Program-made: the position numbers and the translations under genes
Assembly (NCBI GenBank): GCA_034336665.1
Contig: JAPFBE010000070.1
Span: 1-64,000, forward strand
DNA length: 64,000 nt
Source of the DNA: Luscinia megarhynchos
Taxonomy: Eukaryota; Chordata; Aves; Passeriformes; Turdidae
Direction: 5' to 3'
Notes under the pieces: model-generated
Told to the model about the DNA's origin: nothing
The model's input: only the letters and a program-made list of their open reading frames with translations
Databases searched by the model: none
Shown here: piece after piece, positions 54,557-64,000 of the stretch
Layout of the letters: each line of letters opens with the position of its first letter
How positions within the stretch are numbered: the stretch's first letter is position 1

Positions 54557-55910
54557 GTGACCTGGGGACATTTTGGGGATTTTGGGGAATTTTGGGGAAT
54601 TTTGGGGAATTTTTGGGAATTTTTTGGGGAATTTTGGGGATTTTTTGGGATTTTTTGGGGATCTTTTTGGGATTTTTGGGGAATCTAGGGAATCTTTTAA
54701 GGAAAATTTTAGGATTTTTGGGAATTTTTGGGAAATTTTTGGGAATTTTGTGGGAATTTTTGGGAATTTTGGGGAATTTTGGGGGAATTTTTTGGGAATG
54801 TTTTGGGGAATTTTTGGGGAATTTTTTGGGAATTTTTGGGAATTTTTGGGGAATTTTTGTGGAATTTTTTGTGGAATTTTTGGGAAATTTTTGGGAATTT
54901 TTGGGGACTTTTGCTGAATTTTTTGGGGAATTTCTTTTGGGAATTTTTTGGGAATTTTTGGGATATTTGGGGGAAATTTTTGGGAATTTTTGGGAATTTT
55001 TGGGAATTTTTGGGAATTTTCTGGGGATTTTTTGGGAATTTTTTGGGATTTTTTGGGATTTTTGGGGAATTTTTGGGGAAGTTTTGGGGAATTTTTGGGG
55101 AATTTTTTGGGAATTTTTGGGAATTTTTAGGAATTTTTGGGGAATTTTGGGACATTTTATGGATATTTTGGGGACATTTGGGGACATTTGGGAAATTTCT
55201 GGGAATTTTTTGGGAATTTTTTGAGAATTTTTGGGGAATTTTTGGGGAATTTTGGGGAATCTTTGGGAATTTTTGGGGATAATTTAAGGTCATTTTGGGG
55301 TCATTTGGGGACATTTTATGGTAATTTTGGGACATTTGGGGACATTTGGGGACATTTGGGGAATTTTTCGGGAATTTTTGGGGAATTTTTTGGGACATTT
55401 TTAGGAATTTTTGGGGAAATTTTTGGGAATTTTATGGGAATTTTTGGGAATTTTTTGGGAATTTTTGGGAATTTTTGGGGAATTTTTTGGGAATGTTTTG
55501 GGGAATTTTTGGGAATTTTTGGGAATTTTTTGGGAATCTTTTAGAATCTTTGGGAATCTTTTGGGAATTTTGGGAATCTTTCTGGGGATTTTTTGGGAAT
55601 CTTTTGGGATTTTTGGGAATCTTTGGGGAACTTTTTGGGGAAGCTTTGGGGAATCTTTTGGGAATTTTTGGGAACTTTTTGGGATTTTGGGGGATTTTTG
55701 GGGGAATTTTTGGGGAATTTTTGGGAATTTTTTTGGAATTTTTTAGGAATTTTTGAGAATTTTTGGGAATTTTTTAGGAATTTTTTGGGAATTTTTGGGA
55801 AATTTTTGGGAATTTTTGGGAATTTTTGGGGAATTTTTTGGGATTTTTTGGGAATTTTGGGGAATTTTGGGACATTTGGGACATTGGGGGAAATGTCCCC
55901 AAAATCTCCC
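54557..55910 (+). repeat. Intron 9, part a: GGGAATTTTTGGGGAATTTT array
   Basis: Units of 10-15 bases of TTTTTGGGAATTTTTGGGG type, with GACATTTTGGGGACATTTGG inserts near 55150 and 55330, run until the pyrimidine-rich switch at 55900. Frames rich in F, G and N are artefacts. Confidence 0.93.
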
Positions 55911-58900
55911 CAAATGTCCCCGTGTCCCCTCCCAGTATCCCCCAGTATCCCCAGTACCCCCAGTATCCCCAGTGATCCCAGTGGCATCCCAGTATAACCA
56001 GTAACACCAGTTTCTGTTCCCAGTTGGAGCGGCAGCCACCTCCGCTGGGGGCAGCCCAGTATAACCAGTATAACCAGTTTGTCTCTCCCCAGTTGGAGCG
56101 GCAGCCATCTCCGCTGGGGGCAGCCCAGTATCCCCAGTATAACCAGTGACATTCCTGTCCCCAGTATAACCAGTAACACCAGTTTCTCTATTCCCAGTTG
56201 GAGTGGCAGCCATCTCCCGCTGGGGGCAGCCCAGTATAACCAGTAACACCAGTTTCTCTTCCCAGTTGGAGCGGCAGCCACCTCCGCTGGGGGCAGCCCA
56301 GTATAACCAGTATAACCAGTATAACCAGTATAACCAGTTTATCTCTATTCCCAGTTGGAGCTGGCAGCCACCTCCGCTGGGGGCATCCCAGTGACATCCC
56401 AGTATAACCAGTAACACCAGTTTCTGTTCCCAGTTGGAGCGGCAGCCACCTCCGCTGGGGGGCAGCCCAGTATCCCCAGTATCCCCAGTGACATTCCTGT
56501 CCCCAGTATAACCAGTATAACCAGTATAATTTCTCTATTCCCAGTTGAGCGGCAGCCACCTGTGCTGGGGGCAGCCCAGTATAACCAGTATCCCCAGTGA
56601 CATTCCTGTCCCCAGTATAACCAGTAACACCAGTTTCTGTTCCCAGTTGGAGCGGCAGCCACCTCCGCTGGGGGCAGCCCAGTATAACCAGTATCCCCAG
56701 TATCCCCAGTATAACCAGTAACACCAGTTTCTCCCCGCAGTTGGAGCGGCAGCCACCTCCGCTGGGGGCAGCCCAGTATCCCCAGTATAACCAGTTTATC
56801 TCTCCCCAGTTGGAGCGGCAGCCATCTCCGCTGGGGGCAGCCCAGTATCCCCAGTATAACCAGTATAACCAGTTTATCTCTCCCCAGTTGGAGCGGCAGC
56901 CACCTCCGCTGGGGGCAGCCCAGTATCCCCAGTGACATCCCAGTATAACCAGTATAACCAGTTTATCTCTCCCCAGTTGGAGCGGCAGCCACCTGGGCGC
57001 TGGGGGCAGCCCAGTGACATCCCAGTGACATCCCAGTATAACCAGTATAACCAGTAACACCAGTTTTCTCTCCCCAGTTGGAGCGGCAGCCACCTCCGCT
57101 GGGGCAGCCCAGTATAACCAGTATAACCAGTAACACCAGTTTCTGTTCCCAGTTGGAGCGGCAGCCACCTGCGCTGGGGGCAGCCCAGTATCCCCAGTAT
57201 AACCAGTATAACCAGTATAATTTCTCTATTCCCAGTTGAGCGGCAGCCACCTCCGCTGGGGGCAGCCCAGTATCCCCCAGTATAACCAGTATAACCAGTA
57301 TAACCAGTATAACCAGTATAATTTCTCTATTCCCAGTTGGAGTGGCAGCCACCTCCCGGCTGGGGCAGCCCAGTATAACCAGTATCCCCAGTATCCCCAG
57401 TATAACCAGTAACACCAGTTTCTCCCCGCAGTTGGAGCTGCAGCCACCTGCTTGGGGGCAGCCCAGTATCCCCAGTATAACCAGTATAACCAGTAACACC
57501 AGTTTCTGTTCCCTCAGTTGGAGCGGCAGCCACCTCCGCTGGGGGCAGCCCAGTGACATCCCAGTATAACCAGTATAATTTCTCTATTCCCAGTTGGAGC
57601 GGCAGCCATCTCCGCTGGGGGCAGCCCAGTATAACCAGTATAATTTCTCTCCCCAGTATAACCAGTAACACCAGTTTCTGTTCCCAGTTGGAGCGGCAGC
57701 CATCTCCGCTGGGGGCAGCCCAGTGACATCCCAGTGACATCCCAGTATAACCAGTATAACCAGTATAATTTCTCTATTCCCAGTTGGAGCGGCAGCCACC
57801 TCCGCTGGGGGCAGCCCAGTATCCCCAGTATAACCAGTATAACCAGTATAATTTCTCTCCCCAGTTGGAGCGGCAGCCACCTCCTAGCTGGGGGCAGCCC
57901 AGTATAACCAGTATAACCAGTTTGTCTCTCCCCAGTTGAGCGGCAGCCATCTCCGCTGGGGCAGCCCAGTATCCCCAGTATAACCAGTGACATTCCTGTC
58001 CCCAGTATAACCAGTAACACCAGTTTCTCTATTCCCAGTTGGAGTGGCAGCCATCTCCGCTGGGGGCAGCCCTAGTATAACCAGTATAACCAGTAACACC
58101 AGTTTCTGTTCCCAGTTGGAGCCGGCAGCCACCTCCGCTGGGGGGCAGCCCAGTATAACCAGTATAATTTCTCTCCCCAGTATAACCAGTAACACCAGTA
58201 TCTCTCCCCAGTTGGAGCGGCAGCCACCTCCGCTGGGGGCAGCCCAGTGACATCCCCAGTATAACCAGTATAACCAGTATAATTTCTCTATTCCCAGTTG
58301 GAGCGGCAGCCATCTCCGCTGGGGGCAGCCCAGTGACATCCCAGTGACATCCCAGTATAACCAGTATAACCAGTATAACCAGTAACACCAGTTTGTCTCT
58401 CCCCAGTTGGAGCGGCAGCCATCTCCGCTGGGGGCAGCCCAGTATAACCAGTATAACCAGTATAACCAGTATAATTTCTCTGTTCCCAGTTGGAGCGGCA
58501 GCCACCTCCGCTGGGGGCAGCCCAGTATAACCAGTATCCCCAGTGACATTCCTGTCCCCAGTATAACCAGTATAACCAGTATAACCAGTAATCCCAGTTT
58601 CTCCCTCGCAGGGCTGGAGCTGCAGCCACCTCCGCTGGGGGCAGCCCAGTATAACCAGTGTATAACCAGTATAACCAGTATAATTTCTCTATTCCCAGTT
58701 GGAGCGGCAGCCACCTCCGCTGGGGGCAGCCCAGTATAACCAGTAACACCAGTTTCTGTTCCCAGCTGGAGCGGCAGCCATCTCCGCTGGGGGCAGCCCA
58801 GTATAACCAGTATAATTTCTCCCCCAGTTGGAGCGGCAGCCACCTCCCGCTGGGGCAGCCCAGTATCCCCAGTGACATTCCTGTCCCCAGTATAACCAGT

Positions 58901-61900
58901 ATAACCAGTATAACCAGTTTATCTCTCCCCAGTTGGAGCGGCAGCCACCTGCGCTGGGGGCAGCCCAGTGACATCCCTGTCCCCAGTATAACCAGTAACA
59001 CCAGTTTCTCCCCGCGAGTTGGAGCGGCAGCCACCTCCGCTGGGGGCAGCCCAGTATAACCAGTATAACCAGTATAACCAGTATAACCAGTATAATTTCT
59101 CTATTCCCAGTTGGAGTGGCAGCCACCTCCGCTGGGGGCAGCCCAGTATAACCAGTATCCCCAGTATCCCCAGTATAACCAGTAACACCAGTTTCTCCCC
59201 GCAGTTGGAGCGGCAGCCACCTGCGCTGGGGGCAGCCCAGTATCCCCAGTATAACCAGTATAACCAGTATAATTTCTCTCTCCCCAGTTGGAGCGGCAGC
59301 CACCTGCGCTGGGGGCAGCCCAGTATCCCCAGTATCCCCAGTGACATCCCAGTATAACCAGTATAACCAGTTTCTCTGTTCCCAGTTGGAGCGGCAGCTA
59401 CCTCCGCTGGGGGCAGCCCAGTATCCCCAGTATAACCAGTATAATTTCTCTCCCAGTATCCCCCAGTATAACCAGTAACACCAGTTTGTCTCTCCCCAGT
59501 TGGAGCGGTAGTAGCCACCTGCGCTGGGGGCAGCCCAGTATCCCCAGTATCCCCAGTACCCCCAGTATCCCCAGTATAACCAGTAACACCAGTTTCTCTC
59601 CCCAGTTGGAGCGGCAGCCACCTCCGCTGGGGGCAGCCCAGTATAACCAGTATAACCAGTATAATTTCTCTCCCCAGTATCCCCAGTATAACCAGTATAA
59701 CCAGTATAATTTCTCCCAGTTGGAGCTGGCAGCCACCTGCGCTGGGGGCAGCCCAGTATAACCAGTATAACCAGTTTATCTCTCCCCAGTTGGAGCGGCA
59801 GCCACCTCCGCTGGGGGCAGCCCAGTATCCCCAGTATAACCAGTATAACCAGTATAATTTCTGTGTTCCCAGTTGGAGCGGCAGCCACCTCCGCTGGGGG
59901 CAGCCCAGTATAACCAGTAACACCAGTTTCTGTTCCCAGTTGGAGCGGCAGCCACCTGCGCTGGGGGCAGCCCAGTATAACCAGTATAACCAGTATAATT
60001 TCTCTCCCCAGTATCCCCAGTATCCCCAGTAACACCAGTTTCTGTTCCCAGCTGGAGCGGCAGCCACCTGCGCTGGGGGCAGCCCAGTGACATTCCTGTC
60101 CCCAGTATAACCAGTAACACCAGTTTCTCCCCGCAGTTGGAGCGGCAGCCACCTCCGCTGGGGGCAGCCCAGTATAACCAGTATAACCAGTATAACCAGT
60201 ATAACCAGTATAATTTCTCTATTCCCAGTTGGAGTGGCAGCCACCTCCGCTGGGGGCAGCCCAGTATAACCAGTATCCCCAGTATCCCCAGTATAACCAG
60301 TAATCCCAGTTTCTCCCCTCGCAGTTGGAGCGGCAGCCACCTCCGCTGGGGGCAGCCCAGTATCCCCAGTATAACCAGTATAACCAGTATAATTTCTCCC
60401 CAGTTGGAGCGGCAGCCACCTCCGCTGGGGGCAGCCCAGTATAACCAGTATAACCAGTATAATTTCTCTCCCCAGTATAACCAGTAACACCAGTTTCTGT
60501 TCCCAGCTGAGCGGCAGCCATCTCCGCTGGGGGCAGCCCAGTATAACCAGTATAATTTCTCTCCCCAGTATAACCAGTAACACCAGTTTCTGTTCCCAGT
60601 TGGAGCGGCAGCCACCTCCGCTGGGGGCAGCCCAGTATAACCAGTATCCCCAGTATCCCCAGTATAACCAGTAACACCAGTTTCTGTTCCCAGTTGAGCG
60701 GCAGCCACCTGCGCTTGGGGGCAGCCCAGTATAACCAGTATAACCAGTATAACCAGTATAATTTCTCTGTTCCCAGCTGGAGCGGCAGCCACCTCCGCTG
60801 GGGGCAGCCCAGTATCCCCAGTATAACCAGTGACCCCAGTATAACCAGTATCCCCAGTATAACCAGTAACACCAGTTTCTCTCCCCCAGTTGGAGCTGCA
60901 GCCACCTCCGCTGGGGGGCAGCCCAGTATAACCAGTATCCCCAGTATCCCCAGTATAACCAGTAACACCAGTTTCTCTCCCCAGTTGGAGCTGCAGCCAT
61001 CTCCGCTGGGGGCAGCCCAGTATAACCAGTATAATTTCTCTCCCCAGTATCCCCAGTAATCCCAGTTTATCTCTCCCCAGTTGGAGCGGCAGCCACCTGC
61101 TGGCGCTGGGGGCAGCCCAGTATCCCCAGTATCCCCAGTATCCCCAGTATAACCAGTATAATTTCTCTGTTCCCAGTTGGAGCGGCAGCCACCTGCGCTG
61201 GGGGCAGCCCAGTGACATTCCTGTCCCCAGTATCCCCAGTATAACCAGTATAACCAGTATAATTTCTCCCCAGTTGGAGCGGCAGCCACCTCCGCTGGGG
61301 CAGCCCAGTATAACCAGTATAACCAGTAATCCCAGTTTATCTCTCCCCAGTTGGAGCGGCAGCCACCTCCGCTGGGGGCAGCCCAGTATAACCAGTATCC
61401 CCAGTATAACCAGTATAATTTCTCTATTCCCAGTTGGAGCGGCAGCCACCTCCGCTGGGGGCAGCCCAGTATAACCAGTACCCCCAGTACCCCCAGTACC
61501 CCCAGTATAACAAGTAACACCAGTTTCTCTTCCCAGTTGGAGCGGCAGCCATCTCCGCTGGGGCAGCCCAGTGACATTCCTGTCCCCAGTATAACCAGTA
61601 TAACCAGTATAATTTCTCCCCCAGTTGGAGCGGCAGCCACCTCCGCTGGGGGCAGCCCAGTGACATCCCAGTATAACCAGTATAACCAGTATAATTTCTC
61701 TCCCCAGTATAACCAGTATAACCAGTTTATCTCTCCCCAGTTGGAGCGGCAGCCACCTGCGCTGGGGGCAGCCCAGTATAACCAGTATCCCCAGTATAAC
61801 CAGTATAATCTCTCCCCAGTTGGAGCGGCAGCCACCTGCGCTGGGGGCAGCCCAGTATAACCAGTATAATTTCTCTATTCCCAGTTGGAGCGGCAGCCAT

Positions 61901-62253
61901 CTCCGCTGGGGGCAGCCCAGTATCCCCAGTATAACCAGTGACCCCAGTATAACCAGTATCCCCAGTATAACCAGTAACACCAGTTTCTCTCCCCAGTTGG
62001 AGCGGCAGCCACCTCCGCTGGGGGCAGCCCAGTATAACCAGTATCCCCAGTATCCCCAGTATAACCAGTAACACCAGTTTCTCTCCCCAGTTGGAGCGGC
62101 AGCCATCTCCGCTGGGGGCATCCCAGTATCCCCAGTATAACCAGTATAACCAGTATAATTTCTCTGTTCCCAGTTGGAGCGGCAGCCACCTCCGCTGGGG
62201 GGCAGCCCAGTATCCCCAGTATAACCAGTATAACCAGTATAATTTCTCCCCAG
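55911..62253 (+). repeat. RYR1: Intron 9, part b: about 69 partial exon 10 copies in a CCAGTATAAC array
   Basis: CCAGTATAAC and CCAGTATCCC decamers separate about 69 copies, counted by eye, of a pyrimidine tract, CAG, and the first 33 bases of exon 10: TTGGAGCGGCAGCCACCTCC, GCTGGGGGCAGCC. The first is at 56024 and the last before the true exon at 62175. Spacing is about 60-120. Tracts are of a few kinds (TTTCTCTATTCCCAG, TTTCTGTTCCCAG, TTTATCTCTCCCCAG, TTTCTCCCCGCAG). Common variants are CCATCTCC for CCACCTCC and CTGCGCTGG for CTCCGCTGG. Minus-strand frames of up to 884 residues here are artefacts of the unit. Confidence 0.97.
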
Positions 62254-62410
62254 TTGGAGCGGCAGCCACCTCCGCTGGGGGCAGCCGTTCCGCCTCCGCC
62301 ACGTCACCACGGGCCGGTACCTGGCGCTGGCCGAGGGCTCCGCGCTGGCCGCGCTGGAGGCGGCGCAGGCGAACACGCGCGCGGCCACCTTCTGCTTCCG
62401 GCCGTCCAAG
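62254..62410 (+). CDS. RYR1: RYR1 coding exon 10
   Basis: One hundred and fifty-seven bases (human length), entering in phase 2 and ending on a codon, encode [40 protein letters not shown] and [12 protein letters not shown]. Human RYR1 has [20 protein letters not shown] then QYLALTEDQG, and ends TSFCFRISK. The MIR-type core of beta-trefoil domain B is intact. The variable stretch ([16 protein letters not shown]) is alanine-rich and CpG-rich. The acceptor is TATAATTTCTCCCCAG and the donor GTGTCA. About 69 partial copies of the start lie upstream and three partial copies of the end downstream. Confidence 0.97.
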
Positions 62411-62925
62411 GTGTCACCGAGTGTCCCCAAGTGTCACCGAGTGTCACCCCCAGTGTCACCGAGTGTCACCCAGTGTCACCAACCTGTCCCCGAGTGTCCC
62501 CGAGTGTCCCTGTGCCCATCCCTGTACCCAAATCCTGTCCCTGTCCCCAACACGCTACGTGGCCACCTTCTGCTTCCGGCCGTCCAAGGTGGCACCGAGT
62601 GTCCCCTAAGTGTCCCCAAATGTCACCCCCCAGTGTCACCGAGTGTCCCCGAGTGTCACCGAGTGTCCCCAAGTGTCACTGTCCCCATCCCTGTCCTCCA
62701 ATCCTGTCCCTGTCCCCAACACCGCGCGGCCACCTTCTGCTTCCCGGCCCTCCAAGGTGGCACCGAGTGTCCCCAAATGTCACCCCGAGTGTCCCCGAGT
62801 GTCACCCAGTGTCACCAACCTGTCCCCGAGTGTCCCCAAGTGTCACTGTCCCCATCCCTGTACCCAAATCCTGTCCCTGTCCCCAACACCCAGCGGCCAC
62901 CTTCTGCTTCCGGCCCTCCAAGGTG
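62411..62925 (+). repeat. RYR1: Intron 10, start: three exon 10 end copies
   Basis: A unit of about 168 bp contains GTGTCACCGAGTGTCCCC filler and the last 30-40 bases of exon 10 with donor: GGCCACCTTCTGCTTCCGGC, CGTCCAAG, GTGGCACC. Copies end at 62588, 62756 and 62922. The second has an extra C (TTCCCGG). The third is followed by GTGTCCCC. Confidence 0.95.
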
Positions 62926-63256
62926 TCCCCAAATGTCCCCCGAGTGTCCCCAAATGTCCCCGAGTGTCCCCCGAGTGTCCCCGAGTGTCACCGAGTGTCC
63001 CCGAGTGTCCCCCGAGTGTCCCCAATCCTGTCCCTGTCCCCATCCCTGTCCCCAAAATCCTGTCCCTGTCCCCAAATCCTGTCCCTGTCCCCAATTTCTG
63101 TGTCCCCAATTCTATCCCTGTCCCCATTTCTGTCCCCAATTCTGTCCCCAATTCTGTCCCTGTCCCAAATTTCTGTGTCCCCAATCCTGTCCCTGTCCCC
63201 AAATCCTGTCCCTGTCCCCAATTCTGTCCCTGTCCCCAATTTCTGTGTCCCCAAAT

Positions 63257-63288
<32 letters not shown>

Positions 63289-63521
63289 CTAAATCCTGTC
63301 CCTGTCCCCAATTTCCGTGTCCCCAAATCCTGTCCCCGTCCCCAAATCCTGTCCCTGTCCCCTAATTTCCGTGTCCCCAAAATCCTGTCCCTGTCCCCAT
63401 TTCCCGTGTCCCCAAATCCTGTCCCTGTCCCAAATTTCTGTGTCCCCAATCCTGTCCCTGTCCCCAAATCCTGTCCCTGTCCCCAATTCTGTCCCTGTCC
63501 CCAAATTTCCGTGTCCCCAAT

Positions 63522-63559
<38 letters not shown>

Positions 63560-64000
63560 CAAATCCTGTCCCTGTCCCTGTCCCTGTCCCCAAATCTTGT
63601 CCCTGTCCCTGTCCCAAATTTCCGTGTCCCCAAATCCTGTCCCTGTCCCCATCCCTGTCCCCAATCCTGTCCCTGTCCCAAATTTCTGTGTCCCCAAAAT
63701 CCTGTCCCTGTCCCCAATTTCCGTGTCCCCAAATCCTGTCCCTGTCCCCATCCCTGTCCCCAAATCCTGTCCCCCCGTCCCCAAAAATCCTGTCCCTGTC
63801 CCCAATTTCCCGTGTCCCCCAAAAATCCTGTCCCTGTCCCCATCCCTGTCCCCAAATCCTGTCCCTGTCCCCAAATCCTGTCCCTGTCCCCATCCCTGTC
63901 CCTCAAATCCTGTCCCCGTCCCCAAATCCTGTCCCTGTCCCCAATTTCCGTGTCCCCAAAAATCCTGTCCCTGTCCCCATTTCCCGTGTCCCCAAATCCT
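62926..64000 (+). repeat. Intron 10: CCTGTCCCTGTCCCCAAATC array to window end
   Basis: TGTCCCCGAGTGTCCCC units give way at 63010 to CCTGTCCCTGTCCCCAAATC and CCAATTTCTGTGTCCCC units, which run off the window. No exon 11 sequence (EKLDVAPKRD in human) is present. Confidence 0.95.

Noticed and set aside
53655..55187. A 510-codon lysine-, proline- and asparagine-rich minus-strand frame
   Set aside because: It spans two different intronic minisatellites and overlaps exon 9 on the other strand. It is low-complexity and has no start context or homology I can see.
59776..62430. An 884-codon minus-strand open frame, and similar ones of 300-700 codons between 55.5 and 62 kb
   Set aside because: They are the reverse strand of the CCAGTATAAC and exon 10 array. 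The unit lacks stops in that frame. The translation is a periodic string with no domain, and the plus strand carries real splice-bounded exons.

Overview
This window is vertebrate nuclear DNA. It carries the first ten coding exons of a skeletal-muscle ryanodine receptor gene (RYR1) on the plus strand, from an ATG at 25611 to the end of coding exon 10 at 62410. The gene continues beyond the window. The exons were found by reading across splice sites. Their products match the RYR1 amino terminus, including paralogue-specific stretches such as [20 protein letters not shown]. Almost everything else is tandem repeat. Small unique exons buried in G/C-rich minisatellites are typical of bird micro- or dot chromosomes, so I infer a bird, without proof.

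Layout. 1-7255: minisatellites around one CpG-rich island (1966-2760). 7264-16935: candidate exons of an unidentified minus-strand gene, set in GTCAC-type and decamer arrays. 17110-23042: more minisatellites. 23043-24185: a 1.1 kb block of almost pure A/T. 24186-24362: a CpG-rich element with a full CRE, the best promoter candidate. 25611-62410: RYR1 exons 1-10. 62411-64000: the start of intron 10. In human the gene upstream of RYR1 (RASGRP4) is divergent, and the same head-to-head layout is suggested here. I could not match the minus-strand exons to it.

The most unusual feature is how the intronic repeats relate to the exons. In most introns the repeat unit contains the splice site plus the adjoining 20-60 bases of coding sequence. 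Each intron therefore holds an array of partial exons. By eye I count about 139 such copies inside RYR1: exon 2 start 13, exon 4 end 10, exon 5 start 1, exon 5 end 7, exon 6 end 12, exon 7 start 1, exon 7 end 10, exon 8 start 10, exon 8 end 3, exon 10 start about 69, exon 10 end 3. The complete exon always sits at the outer edge of its array. Donor-side copies lie downstream of it and acceptor-side copies upstream. The minus-strand candidates obey the same rule in mirror image.

Exons 1, 2, 3, 6, 7, 9 and 10 are clean and in phase. Exons 4, 5 and 8 carry indels or a lost donor. This could be real divergence or consensus error in hard-to-sequence DNA. The long open frames in the window are stop-poor repeats, not genes.
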